Source: Flectobacillus sp. BAB-3569 (GTDB taxonomy: Bacteria; Bacteroidota; Bacteroidia; Cytophagales; Spirosomataceae). Taken from it: a DNA stretch of 64,000 bases. Below the pieces are notes generated by a model. The model was not told where the DNA came from. It made no database searches and saw nothing but the letters and a program-made list of their open reading frames with translations. The position numbers and the translations under genes were made by a program. The stretch is taken from contig NZ_NJFZ01000035.1 in assembly GCF_002270355.1 (NCBI RefSeq), positions 99,215 to 163,214 of the forward strand, written 5' to 3'. Numbering within the stretch: the stretch's first letter is position 1; each line of letters starts with the position of its first letter. This document shows, piece by piece, positions 1 to 7,190 of this stretch.

Positions 1-253
1 CAAGTGGAAATGTACCTGCAATAGTTGGATTGGCAAATCCAGAAAAACCGATGGCTAGACTATTTTCTACAGCACGATTGATGTTGAAAGTATGTACGGT
101 ATCAGCATTGTCAGCATACTGCAGATAGAAAGCATCATCTGTTTTGGCTAATGCTTCAGCCTCCGTTTTCTTTCGATTCAAGAAATAGTATCCACCGATG
201 GCTAAAAGAAAAACGGTAAGAACAACAAGAAGAATTTTTGCTAATTTGTTCAT
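1..253 (-). CDS. small membrane-anchored protein of the phage-like element (partial)
   Basis: The gene starts at 253 and its 3' end lies beyond the left edge, so only about 84 residues are visible. An N-terminal hydrophobic helix (about residues 4-24, after MNKLAKI) is followed by a basic NRKK stop-transfer and then a soluble part. One membrane helix with the bulk outside or in the periplasm is the likely topology. It lies downstream of the first TTGGTAGCAA motif triplet and may be the first gene of a new transcription unit. No family was recognised. Confidence 0.6.
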   Translation of the reverse strand, partial: MNKLAKILLVVLTVFLLAIGGYYFLNRKKTEAEALAKTDDAFYLQYADNADTVHTFNINRAVENSLAIGFSGFANPTIAGTFPL

Positions 254-270
254 TTTATAAAAACTTGGTT

Positions 271-389
271 TTGCTACCAAAAAAGAATAACCGGGCTTGC
301 TTAAATGCTAAATGCCAGGAATGAATTAGTAGCAAAAATCCAAGATTGACGGACAATTTTAAACTAGGGAATGTTGGTTTTGCTACCAA
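271..389. promoter_or_regulatory. motif triplet 1: three TTGCTACCAA-type sites
   Basis: The non-coding gap 254-420 holds TTGCTACCAA at 271-280, the inverted near-copy TTAGTAGCAA at 326-335 and TTGCTACCAA at 380-389. Start-to-start distances are 55 and 54 bp. The same arrangement recurs at 25935-26052 and 28236-28352, each time immediately upstream of a minus-strand start codon. It is inferred to be an operator or activator array of the element. Confidence 0.6.
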
Positions 390-420
390 TGATATTTTAT
401 AATGGTTAGGTATCGGATAA

Positions 421-783
421 CTACTTGTTTCTAGCTTCTTGGAAAGCAATCTTTTTTGCCTCCTTACGAGATAGGTTATACGTAGTGACCTTTTTGACCT
501 CTTTTATTCCAGAGCGACGTTGAAGCTCTTTAGCTCGCTCATCTACATCTGAAATAGAGATAGGCTTGTCAACAGCACCTAGCCCTTTGGCTTTTTTCAA
601 GACCGAGAGTGTGAATAGTTCCGTTTTAGCGCCTTTTTTGCATTTGTACACTTCTTTATCATCTTCATGTTTACGAGAGATAACTTTGTATGTACCTTTC
701 TTTGATTTTAGCTCACCGATGTACTCTACTTGTTCATCGATGTCAAATCGGAAGCCCTTTTTCTTTTTTCCTAAAGAGAACAT
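421..783 (-). CDS. basic hypothetical protein, 120 aa
   Basis: The protein is lysine-rich, opens with MFSLGKKKKG and has a probable SH3/KOW-like beta start (DIDEQVEYIGELKSKKGTYKV). A helical, basic C-terminus (SRKEAKKIAFQEARNK) follows. There is no signal peptide or membrane helix. Its start overlaps the end of the transglycosylase gene by about 40 bp, so it belongs to the same operon. The charge suggests nucleic-acid or membrane-surface binding, but no function can be assigned. Confidence 0.55.
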   Translation of the reverse strand: MFSLGKKKKGFRFDIDEQVEYIGELKSKKGTYKVISRKHEDDKEVYKCKKGAKTELFTLSVLKKAKGLGAVDKPISISDVDERAKELQRRSGIKEVKKVTTYNLSRKEAKKIAFQEARNK

Positions 784-1450
784 GGTTTTTAAGGTATTTA
801 GTGATTTGATTTTTCTTAAAATAATATACTATACCAACCAGCATCGCTAATCCAAAAAACAGACCTGCAAGGATATACTTGAGTTCAATGTTTGCCAGAT
901 AAATTCTTGATGAATCCTCTGGAGTGAAGAGCAACTCTTTGTCATACAAGAGTGGTAAGCGCTTATCAAAGAATTGATTCATTTCTTTGACTGTAACGGC
1001 ACCATCTGCATTATAATCAAGCGTACTATTTCCAGCATAGGCATCTGAGCCTTTTCGATAGAGTACATAGTTCTCAGCCTTTTTGAATGCGACTGGATAA
1101 TGCACTAGCGCATATAGCTCGTAGGCTGAATCGGGTGCTCCATATTGTTTCACTCGCATTCGTAAGTATTTGCGAACATAGTACAGGTACTCAATCGGAC
1201 TTAGCGTTTTCAAGTAATCCACTGTGGTTTGCAAATCCTTTGCTGTGGACTTTGTAATTTGAATGTAGCCTACTGCACCAATACGATTCACATTCGGAAA
1301 CTTCATACTGGATTCGGCATTGAAGACAAGCGTTAACCAGTTAGGGTTTTTGATACGAATTAGCGGATCGGAACAAATATCCCTAACCTCTTTTTCGAAT
1401 GCGACTTTATCGACATTCCAACCTAGTTTGTTTAGACAGATTAGGGACAT
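743..1450 (-). CDS. membrane-anchored lytic transglycosylase with EF-hand loop
   Basis: The 235-aa protein has an SLT/goose-lysozyme-like core at about residues 38-120. It contains the catalytic-glutamate region NAESSMKFP followed by GAVGYIQIT, the usual E...GxxQ(I/L) arrangement of family-1 transglycosylases. Residues near 145-157 (DYNADGAVTVKE) match a calcium-binding EF-hand loop with D, N, D, G and E in the expected positions. One membrane helix follows (about 190-210), then a basic tail. The enzyme should cleave glycan strands and suits local wall opening during phage entry or assembly. PRD1-like viruses and secretion systems both use membrane-bound transglycosylases. Confidence 0.75.
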   Translation of the reverse strand: MSLICLNKLGWNVDKVAFEKEVRDICSDPLIRIKNPNWLTLVFNAESSMKFPNVNRIGAVGYIQITKSTAKDLQTTVDYLKTLSPIEYLYYVRKYLRMRVKQYGAPDSAYELYALVHYPVAFKKAENYVLYRKGSDAYAGNSTLDYNADGAVTVKEMNQFFDKRLPLLYDKELLFTPEDSSRIYLANIELKYILAGLFFGLAMLVGIVYYFKKNQITKYLKNHVLFRKKEKGLPI

Positions 1451-1527
1451 TTTACAATTGTAATTTTTAAAATGTTGCGTTAATACGCTTATTTCGATGT
1501 TTTTGGGGTCAAATTGTAAAAAAATGC

Positions 1528-1677
1528 TTAAAAAGTTTTACGTTTAGGTTTTCCCCACAATCCGAAAAAGATACCTGCTTGATAGGATACCCATACAATC
1601 GAAATCAGACCTGAAGTCATTGAAACGACGATAGAAGCGTATTGCAACTTTTCTGACACAAGCTCTTTTTCTTCCAT
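1528..1677 (-). CDS. 49-aa single-helix membrane protein
   Basis: An ATG at 1677 opens a 49-codon frame ending TAA at 1528-1530. The peptide begins MEEKELVSEKLQYASIVVS, has a hydrophobic helix at about residues 14-42 and ends in a basic KPKRKTF tail. It sits 1 bp from the 1679-1984 gene and reads the same way, in a module where nearly every gene encodes a membrane helix. It may be a small virion membrane protein or holin-like protein. Confidence 0.55.
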   Translation of the reverse strand: MEEKELVSEKLQYASIVVSMTSGLISIVWVSYQAGIFFGLWGKPKRKTF

Positions 1678-1678
1678 A

Positions 1679-1984
1679 TTATTTGGCTGAAGTAGCGGCT
1701 AAAACGGTTACTAATGCAGGGACAATAATCTTAGTAAGGTCGAGTACATTAGACCAAAAATCTCCTCGTTTCATGAATTTCTTCTTTTTTACTGGAGCTT
1801 TTTGAGGCTTTGGCTTCTTGGCATTTTGTGGTGCTTGTGGTTGAAAATCGGCTGAATCACATACGTAATTTTGCTGGATGACAACCACCACACTAGGAGG
1901 TGATAAGGTATCTTGACTGAGGGTTTGTGAAAAACCTAGCATCGGAATGAATCCGAATAGTAAGCAAAAGATGAGTTTTTTCAT
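1679..1984 (-). CDS. small exported membrane protein, 101 aa
   Basis: A typical signal peptide (MKKLIFCLLFGFIPMLGFSQ) is followed by a proline/lysine-rich linker (QAPQNAKKPKPQKAPVKKKK). A second hydrophobic helix lies at the C-terminus (about residues 82-98, IIVPALVTVLAATSAK). It is one base from the coiled-coil gene upstream. The signal, linker and short hydrophobic end fit a small envelope or virion membrane protein, or part of the lysis cassette. Confidence 0.55.
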   Translation of the reverse strand: MKKLIFCLLFGFIPMLGFSQTLSQDTLSPPSVVVVIQQNYVCDSADFQPQAPQNAKKPKPQKAPVKKKKFMKRGDFWSNVLDLTKIIVPALVTVLAATSAK

Positions 1985-1985
1985 G

Positions 1986-2306
1986 CTATTTTAACTGCTT
2001 TAGAATTTCGTTATTTTGACTTGAGAGATGGTTGAATTGAGCCGTGAAGTCAGCCTTTTGTTCCTTGAGAGCTTGTTTAAGTTCGTTGATACCATTTTGC
2101 TGGTTAAGAGAATCTTTTTCTAGTACCGCAATACGTTCCCCATGCTTGTTTTGTCTCTCTTGAATGTCTTTGATTTCTTCCTGTCGTGCGTCAATTCTTT
2201 CCTTCGTCTCTTCAGTTTTAGTTCTAAAAATCCACACCACCAGAGCAACTATTCCAGATACAACAATTGGTGTGAAAATTTGCTCATAATTAACTTGTAG
2301 TAACAT
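1986..2306 (-). CDS. membrane helix plus coiled-coil protein (inner-membrane spanin-like)
   Basis: The 106-aa protein has one N-terminal membrane helix (about residues 12-27) followed by about 75 residues of heptad-rich, charged coiled coil rich in E, K and Q. This is the layout of a phage i-spanin (Rz-like) or XhlA-type lysis protein. It lies directly beside a lipoprotein gene and a CHAP amidase gene, as spanins often do. The assignment is inferred from architecture and context, not from sequence identity. Confidence 0.5.
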   Translation of the reverse strand: MLLQVNYEQIFTPIVVSGIVALVVWIFRTKTEETKERIDARQEEIKDIQERQNKHGERIAVLEKDSLNQQNGINELKQALKEQKADFTAQFNHLSSQNNEILKQLK

Positions 2307-2307
2307 A

Positions 2308-2745
2308 TTAGTGGTTAGTCGAATCGTACATTTGAGCTATCTTTCTTTTTGCCTCTTCAAAGGCTTTTTCTATTTCGCTATCTGAGCGCATGGACAATCG
2401 GTCTCTGGGTCTTCGGTATGGTTTTCTTGGTGGCGTAGATGGATTGTGTGTTTTGGGTGTTTTTTCTTCCAATCTAGCGAATGCCGTATCCGTCGCATCA
2501 AAATAGTCTAACGTACCGAATTCAGGGACTGTATCTAGTTCGGATAGCTTACGAAAGGCAGCCTTGTCAATGTCGACTGTATCCTTTTTCTCTGGTGTTT
2601 CAATGCCCAAGAGGTGATCAACTACTTGATATTGGGCATCAGAACAGGAGAGTAAACTAATGCCGATGAATGAGCCAATGATTAAGAGCTTTGATTTGGC
2701 TTTGGTTGAGCTTCCAGAACTCTTGGTAGTTGAGGATGATTGCAT
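2308..2745 (-). CDS. lipoprotein, possible outer-membrane spanin partner
   Basis: The 145-aa protein has a serine/threonine/lysine-rich N-terminus, a hydrophobic stretch and a lipobox-like ISLLSC at about residues 29-34, so it is probably a lipoprotein. The mature part is charged with a proline-rich middle (NPSTPPRKPYRRPRDR). Its first 89 bp overlap the end of the CHAP gene in another frame, as o-spanin genes often overlap lysis genes. A role with the coiled-coil protein just downstream is inferred. Confidence 0.5.
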   Translation of the reverse strand: MQSSSTTKSSGSSTKAKSKLLIIGSFIGISLLSCSDAQYQVVDHLLGIETPEKKDTVDIDKAAFRKLSELDTVPEFGTLDYFDATDTAFARLEEKTPKTHNPSTPPRKPYRRPRDRLSMRSDSEIEKAFEEAKRKIAQMYDSTNH

Positions 2746-3295
2746 CTTGTTTTCGTCTTAGATGTGGGAAAATACCTTGTTTCCTTCGTGTTGGGTCGTA
2801 GGGAGAGCCCGTATTAAAGCCTCCAGTACGAAACCTTGTTTTGTCTCCTGCGATATTCCATTGGGTTACGACCTCAACGTGCCATTGGTTTTTTGACCAA
2901 TTGAAAAGAGCGATATCACCTTTGACCACAGGCTCAGTGGTGATAGCCTTACCATATTGTCGTTTGATAGCTGAGTGCCTTAACCATGACAGTGCTCGTG
3001 GTGTGGCCGTGACTGGAAGCTTATTGCATTTACCAATGTAGATGATTCCGCTTGAGCAATAGGCTGAGCCTTTTGGTGCACCTGCCGTTTTGTTGATTTT
3101 GTCAATGAGAAAGCCTCTATTATTGGGTCTTTCCAGATTGTTATAGAGGCTTTTCATCGTGTCTACTACAGCCTGTCTAATTACGAATTGGTGATTGGAC
3201 TGGCTAAGTACATTATGGCAAATGAGAAAGCTTTGGCATATACCAAATACAAGGCTTGCTTTACCTGAAATTCGTCTGAGCAATTGAGAAACCAT
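2657..3295 (-). CDS. CHAP-like amidase/endopeptidase (probable endolysin)
   Basis: The conserved part runs from IRQAVVDTMKSLYNN through GSAYCSSGI (candidate catalytic Cys) to GDIALFNWSKNQWHVEVV (candidate catalytic His). This is the Cys...GDI...HVE order of CHAP/NlpC-like peptidoglycan hydrolases. The start is uncertain: the open frame reaches 3295 and overlaps the upstream gene by 115 bp, while the next ATG (3157) would remove helix 1 of the domain. It sits beside spanin-like genes and is probably the lytic enzyme of the element. Confidence 0.65.
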   Translation of the reverse strand: MVSQLLRRISGKASLVFGICQSFLICHNVLSQSNHQFVIRQAVVDTMKSLYNNLERPNNRGFLIDKINKTAGAPKGSAYCSSGIIYIGKCNKLPVTATPRALSWLRHSAIKRQYGKAITTEPVVKGDIALFNWSKNQWHVEVVTQWNIAGDKTRFRTGGFNTGSPYDPTRRKQGIFPHLRRKQDAIILNYQEFWKLNQSQIKALNHWLIHRH

Positions 3296-3915
3296 TTCGA
3301 TATTAAGTTATGTTCGGGTGCTTCGTGATTGTTCCTGAATCGATACACAACGCTCCAGTTGATAAGCAAGGAGACGTCTACAATGAGCCACATAATCGAC
3401 CAATGGTTGAGCTTGATAATGAAGTCAATCCAAACTGACCGAATTGCCATTGAGATGTCGGTTCCCTCAAGTTTCACCAAGTGATTGAGATAGCTTGAAA
3501 TAGCAAAGAGCGCCAAAGTGAATAGTGTGGTAAGAATCCATCGTCTTGCTACCGAGTACCCTTTGCCAAAAAATGGCTCAGTGGGTAGTTCAACTATTTC
3601 TTCCTCTAATTCTTCACCATCAATCTGGATTTCATTTGCCAGTTTTTTAGCATCCTCAGCAAATCCCTTGAGCGTTTCCGCCTTTGCGAGATTTCCTGCT
3701 AATGCTTCTTGCCTTGACTGAGCCATGAAGGTTGCAACGTTGTCGAGAAGAGCCTGCCTTTCATCTATTTTTTGCTGTTTCTCAGCTTCTTTTTGTTCTT
3801 GTTGCAGTTGTTCGACTCGTTGCAACTCTAGCTCAGCATCTTGCTTTCTTTTTTCCGCTTGTGCCTTGAGTTCTTCGATATTGATTTTTTTATCCAAATT
3901 CTTTCCCATTGCCAT
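3181..3915 (-). CDS. coiled-coil membrane protein
   Basis: About 244 residues from the MAMGKNLDKK start; the frame is open to 3948 but would then overlap the upstream stop. Residues about 10-100 are a glutamine/glutamate-rich coiled coil (EQLQQEQKEAEKQQKIDERQ). Four or so hydrophobic segments follow: WILTTLFTLALFAISSYL, SIMWLIVDVSLLINWSVVY and a C-terminal pair around ALYLVYAKAFSFAIMYLAS. It may be a scaffold or virion membrane protein. No family was recognised. Confidence 0.55.
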   Translation of the reverse strand: MAMGKNLDKKINIEELKAQAEKRKQDAELELQRVEQLQQEQKEAEKQQKIDERQALLDNVATFMAQSRQEALAGNLAKAETLKGFAEDAKKLANEIQIDGEELEEEIVELPTEPFFGKGYSVARRWILTTLFTLALFAISSYLNHLVKLEGTDISMAIRSVWIDFIIKLNHWSIMWLIVDVSLLINWSVVYRFRNNHEAPEHNLISKWFLNCSDEFQVKQALYLVYAKAFSFAIMYLASPITNS

Positions 3916-3922
3916 TGAGGGT

Positions 3923-4156
3923 TTAATTTTTGAAGGATGAGAGGGCAAACTTCATTGCCCAAAACATGAGGAATGCTAAAATGATAGCGAATCCTCCGAG
4001 TGCCAGAAACAAATAGAATGCGACATTCTTGATTGTTTCAGTTTCCATTTCTACGTTGGTGTTCACCGTGATTTCAGGCTTTTTCTTGCCCGTAATGAAA
4101 TCCTTGATTTCGTCGGTAGAAAGGATATTGGCAAGGGTATCTAAGATGTTTGCCAT
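3923..4156 (-). CDS. small C-terminally membrane-anchored protein
   Basis: The start MANILDTLANIL at 4156 directly follows the stop of the upstream gene; a longer frame to 4231 would overlap it. The 77-aa product has a short soluble region with a basic GKKKPE patch. One long hydrophobic helix (about residues 46-68, FYLFLALGGFAIILAFLMFW) precedes the C-terminus. It is part of the continuous run of membrane-protein genes. Confidence 0.55.
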   Translation of the reverse strand: MANILDTLANILSTDEIKDFITGKKKPEITVNTNVEMETETIKNVAFYLFLALGGFAIILAFLMFWAMKFALSSFKN

Positions 4157-4157
4157 T

Positions 4158-4631
4158 TTACTTTGCCTTAAGTTTTGTGAGCCTAGTAAGTACACTGTCG
4201 TATGCTGCGGTTGCATAGAGTTTATGCTCAATGAACTCCGTTAAGAACGTCCCGTCTTTGAAGTATTTTCGGTTGTAGTCGTTAGCTATCCAAATCAACT
4301 CTTTATCTGTTAGTTCCTTAAGTGTATGGCACAAATCACGCATTTCGCCATACCATACCTTGCTATACCATGCTGTAAAATAGTTGTGAGCCTGCTCTAC
4401 AATTACTTTCCCTGTGGTCTTTGTCCATTCCTCGAAGACTGACTTTTCCTGAGCCGTTGGAGGCTGGTATTCAGGGGATGGGGCATCACTTGGAGGAGTG
4501 TTTAAGCCTTTGTCTTTACCAAGATTGAAAATAAAGTATCCGATAAGTCCAATGGGCACAAGAAACAAAAGGATGGCTGTAATGGGCTTTGTGACGAGTA
4601 AGGTCTTATACCAGTTTAGCTTTTCTTTCAT
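4158..4631 (-). CDS. N-terminally membrane-anchored protein, 157 aa
   Basis: The start MKEKLNWYKTLL at 4631 is preferred. The frame runs back to 4700, but that part overlaps the upstream coding sequence. One membrane helix (ITAILLFLVPIGLIGYFIF) is followed by a proline-rich linker and a helical soluble domain of about 110 residues with several Trp/Tyr (HNYFTAWYSKVWYGEM). A periplasmic or virion-interior soluble domain is likely. Function unknown. Confidence 0.55.
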   Translation of the reverse strand: MKEKLNWYKTLLVTKPITAILLFLVPIGLIGYFIFNLGKDKGLNTPPSDAPSPEYQPPTAQEKSVFEEWTKTTGKVIVEQAHNYFTAWYSKVWYGEMRDLCHTLKELTDKELIWIANDYNRKYFKDGTFLTEFIEHKLYATAAYDSVLTRLTKLKAK

Positions 4632-5400
4632 TTTTTTTGTCTTTATAAGCACGATACATAGAATAGAAGAACAGACTAAAAAGCAAAAAGAAAAAGCCAT
4701 ACAGTGTCACTTTCAAAATCCCAGCTCCAGTTGAATCGGAGATTCCAGATTGAGGGTCATCATCTTGGCTAACAATTACAGTAGTTGCACCTCCTGTGCT
4801 ATCAACCTTTGGAAGGGCTTTTGACTGTGGCTTGCTGTAAGATACATAATCACTAGCGACCCACCCGATTGCCTTCCCTTTGGCATCAAATACCTTCAAA
4901 AAGGTAATGGCAAGGTACTTCTTGGTGCTTTTGTCGGTGTATCCTACAATGTTACCATAGCTAACGATTTTCAATTCCTTCTTGAGTGTACTAGCCTCTG
5001 GTCGAAGCTTCACCCCTGAGGTAGTATTGCAATACAGTGGAACTAACTCAGTTTTGTTGTCTGCTTTTGGTTGTTCACCATTATCTGCAAACTCAATCTC
5101 AGTAGGTTTGAACCATAAGTAAGTCAAGTACTTTTGGTTGACAGCATCAACCAGCAACGGCTCATCCAAATCAACGGCAGTATAGGCAACTGTTTTCTTT
5201 GTGTTTTTATCAACTACCGTAGTGGTTTGTCTAATCCTTCCTAGTAAAGCGCCTTTGGGATACGTAATTACGCTTGGTTTGGCATCTGAAAAGATGAATG
5301 TCAATCCGTAAGCGGTTGTAGCAGAGACTTTCACAAGCCTTCCCTGCGCCTGCCTCGTGTCGGCAGTGGTCAGGGTGGTTAGATAATCGAGAAAGTTCAT
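4606..5400 (-). CDS. SH3-like domain protein with C-terminal membrane helix
   Basis: The second in-frame ATG (MNFLDYLTTL) at 5400 is chosen because an AAGGA lies at a normal distance and it avoids overlap with the upstream stop. A bacterial SH3-like fold is suggested at about residues 125-195, around SGVKLRPEASTLKKELKI, GNIVGY and GWVASDYVSYS, the usual pattern of cell-wall-binding SH3 repeats. A C-terminal membrane helix (GILKVTLYGFFFLLFSLFFY) and basic tail follow. It may bind peptidoglycan and act as an adsorption or spike protein. Confidence 0.6.
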   Translation of the reverse strand: MNFLDYLTTLTTADTRQAQGRLVKVSATTAYGLTFIFSDAKPSVITYPKGALLGRIRQTTTVVDKNTKKTVAYTAVDLDEPLLVDAVNQKYLTYLWFKPTEIEFADNGEQPKADNKTELVPLYCNTTSGVKLRPEASTLKKELKIVSYGNIVGYTDKSTKKYLAITFLKVFDAKGKAIGWVASDYVSYSKPQSKALPKVDSTGGATTVIVSQDDDPQSGISDSTGAGILKVTLYGFFFLLFSLFFYSMYRAYKDKKNERKAKLV

Positions 5401-5401
5401 A

Positions 5402-5587
5402 CTATTCATCCTTTTTTAGTTTGGGGAAAAGTTTTGAAAAAAGCTTAGAAAATCCTCTTACACCAAAAACTACGATGGTTACAAAGAGCGCCATGAAAAT
5501 TGCGCCAATTACGAAGTCAATGAACGTGTAAGCTTTTTCCTTAGCTTCTTCCTTGAGAGTTTCCCTTACTTCATCTTTAGTCATCAT
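5402..5587 (-). CDS. 61-aa single-helix membrane protein
   Basis: An acidic and basic amphipathic N-terminus (TKDEVRETLKEEAKEKAY) is followed by one strongly hydrophobic helix (FIDFVIGAIFMALFVTIVVFG) and a lysine-rich tail. The order of amphipathic N-terminus, hydrophobic core and positive C-terminus resembles a filamentous-phage major coat protein, although here it is only one of several such peptides. It is the first gene downstream of the hairpin at 5622-5658. Confidence 0.5.
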   Translation of the reverse strand: MMTKDEVRETLKEEAKEKAYTFIDFVIGAIFMALFVTIVVFGVRGFSKLFSKLFPKLKKDE

Positions 5588-5621
5588 GAGAAGATTTAAG
5601 GGTGAGAGAGCAAAGTCTTAT

Positions 5622-5658
5622 AAAATCAGGAGAGTACTTTGCGGACTCTCCTGATTTT
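5622..5658 (-). terminator. 14-bp perfect hairpin below the coat-like gene
   Basis: AAAATCAGGAGAGT (5622-5635) pairs perfectly with ACTCTCCTGATTTT (5645-5658) around a 9-nt loop. On the minus strand the 3' arm ends in TTTT. It lies just after the stop of the 5680-6288 gene and before the next gene. A partial terminator that keeps the upstream gene more abundant than the rest of the operon is plausible. Confidence 0.65.
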
Positions 5659-5679
5659 AAATTTTTCTACTAGAATCTT

Positions 5680-6288
5680 TTACTTGTCAATGGGCTTCTT
5701 TTTCTTTCCGCCAAAGAGTTTTTTAGCGACATATACACCACCAACGACAATCACAGCACCAATGCCTGCTGCCCAATACCAAGCCATACCAAAGATAGTT
5801 TTAGTAGCTGCATCCGTAGAAGCGTTAGCAGTGCCAGGATTGCTTGAGCCAGAACCACTTCCAGAGCCTGAACCTGAATCAGATGAGCCTCCTGAGGTGT
5901 CTGTAATTTTCGTAACCGAAGTGATAGTTGTTTCGCCTAATGCGGTTGCATTTGCACTTGTGAAAAGCACGGTAGATGAACCAAAAATATTAGCTACTAC
6001 TGTGTTGTTTAGCGCTCCTACTTCAGAATCATCTGCAAACTTGCCTGCAATCTCGGCTGATGCTCCTAATTGTACAAGGTACTCCTTTGTCTTAAAAAAC
6101 CACTTTTTAGAGGGGTTCAAGTTCGGACGTGGGTCGAAAACAATGGCAACAGGATCCGTAATGTTTGCTACTTTCAAGGCAGCAACTTGATAATTTACCG
6201 CAGCATCGTTTGCATCCGTTGCTGTGAAGATTAGCTCACCTTCTTTAATGTCTGTCGAAGGGTGCTTTTTGTTGAATGTTAAAGCCAT
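5680..6288 (-). CDS. candidate coat/surface protein with Gly-Ser linker and membrane anchor
   Basis: The 202-aa protein has no signal peptide. Its N-terminal ~135 residues are beta-rich (KEGELIFTATDANDAAVNYQV, DPVAIVFDPRP). A linker of repeated Ser/Gly (about 137-155) leads to a C-terminal membrane helix (about 170-190, AWYWAAGIGAVIVVGGVYVA) and a KKKKPIDK tail. The soluble beta domain, flexible linker and anchor, with its own leader region and a strong hairpin after it, suggest a highly expressed structural protein. Capsid or spike is an inference; no family was recognised. Confidence 0.5.
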   Translation of the reverse strand: MALTFNKKHPSTDIKEGELIFTATDANDAAVNYQVAALKVANITDPVAIVFDPRPNLNPSKKWFFKTKEYLVQLGASAEIAGKFADDSEVGALNNTVVANIFGSSTVLFTSANATALGETTITSVTKITDTSGGSSDSGSGSGSGSGSSNPGTANASTDAATKTIFGMAWYWAAGIGAVIVVGGVYVAKKLFGGKKKKPIDK

Positions 6289-6370
6289 TTTGCTATGTAT
6301 TAATTTAAAATGAGAGTGAATTCGTGGTTGCTTTAGGTTACAAAGGTTGTAGGACTGGCGAAAATCCTGA

Positions 6371-6420
6371 CGCTAGTTTTCGCTCAAATACGCTGAAATA
6401 CGCTCGAATACGGTGTAATT
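6371..6420. repeat. five-unit 10-bp direct repeat upstream of the coat-like gene
   Basis: Five consecutive 10-bp units start at 6371, 6381, 6391, 6401 and 6411. They begin CGCT, CGCT, CGCT, CGCT and CGGT, and the middle three share CGCTNNAATA. They sit in the 150-bp gap between the coat-like gene and the gene at 6439. Helically phased repeats of this kind are usually operator or iteron-type binding sites. Confidence 0.6.
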
Positions 6421-6438
6421 GGCTGCAGTTCCGTGAAA

Positions 6439-6723
6439 TTAGCTCTTATACCTTCGATTTTTGATAGCACTAATCCATTCAAGCCATTCATAGAACTTAC
6501 CTTCGTCCTTCATAGAGTTGATTTCGAAGTCTGAGGGGTTGAGTTCTCTACAGAGATGTACAACCCATGCAGGGAGACACTTCCCTTTATAATCGTTCAA
6601 GTCTAGTTGATATTCATGCAATAGATAGTCTGCATAAACCGCCATTAAATCCATGTAGGACCTTAAATGCAGATTATGTTCCTTAGCTAATGTTGAAAGA
6701 TAAACTAGGTCTTTGCGTGACAC
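6439..6723 (-). CDS. hypothetical protein, 94 aa
   Basis: A small soluble helical protein beginning MSRKDLVYLSTLAKEHNL, with aromatic residues throughout and no membrane segment. It lies 2 bp from the preceding gene (6726-7190), so the two are co-transcribed. The gap with 10-bp repeats follows, so this may be the last gene of its unit. Function unknown. Confidence 0.5.
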   Translation of the reverse strand: MSRKDLVYLSTLAKEHNLHLRSYMDLMAVYADYLLHEYQLDLNDYKGKCLPAWVVHLCRELNPSDFEINSMKDEGKFYEWLEWISAIKNRRYKS

Positions 6724-6725
6724 GA

Positions 6726-7190
6726 TTATTTATATAGGTTCCTAATAAATTGATGAATGTTGAAATCGGATTGTTTTATAATATCAACATCTTGCCAGTC
6801 GTCGTTGTATTCAGGGGGAATCCAGAAATAGCCCAAATAATTGATTCTAAATCGTCTATTACAGGGTGTTCTGAATTCCCTGAGAATAGCTCTTTGCATA
6901 CCAATTTGGTCATATTCCTTGTTTTTGATTTTGCGAGCAACCTCCGAAACCTCAACTAGCTTAGTTGTGGTGGATGTAGGGGAACAATCTCCAAGGGCTT
7001 TGTTCGAGTTCTGATTGTTCTTTTTTTTTTGAGCTTCTTGAACAATTTGATTTTCTCTATCCTCAAGGTCTTTTCTCGTGACATTCTTGCTGATAAGCTT
7101 CAAAAAGACATAGACACCCAACAACGAACCTAAACCAATAGCAATCACTAGGATACAAAAGGCAAAAAAGTAGAATCTAAAGTTTTTCAT
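6726..7190 (-). CDS. N-terminally anchored membrane protein, 154 aa
   Basis: One N-terminal membrane helix (FYFFAFCILVIAIGLGSLLGVYVFLKL) is followed by a charged, asparagine-rich linker and a soluble domain of about 80 residues (VARKIKNKEYDQIGMQRAIL ... FWIPPEYNDDWQDVDII). Its ATG overlaps the stop of the ATPase gene by 4 bp, indicating translational coupling. A membrane partner or docking factor for the ATPase is plausible from this linkage, but unproven. Confidence 0.55.
   Translation of the reverse strand: MKNFRFYFFAFCILVIAIGLGSLLGVYVFLKLISKNVTRKDLEDRENQIVQEAQKKKNNQNSNKALGDCSPTSTTTKLVEVSEVARKIKNKEYDQIGMQRAILREFRTPCNRRFRINYLGYFWIPPEYNDDWQDVDIIKQSDFNIHQFIRNLYK

Noticed and set aside
5639..6190. 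Plus-strand proline/glutamate-rich frame opposite the coat-like gene
   Set aside because: It mirrors the Gly-Ser linker codons on the other strand; the minus-strand protein is the better gene.
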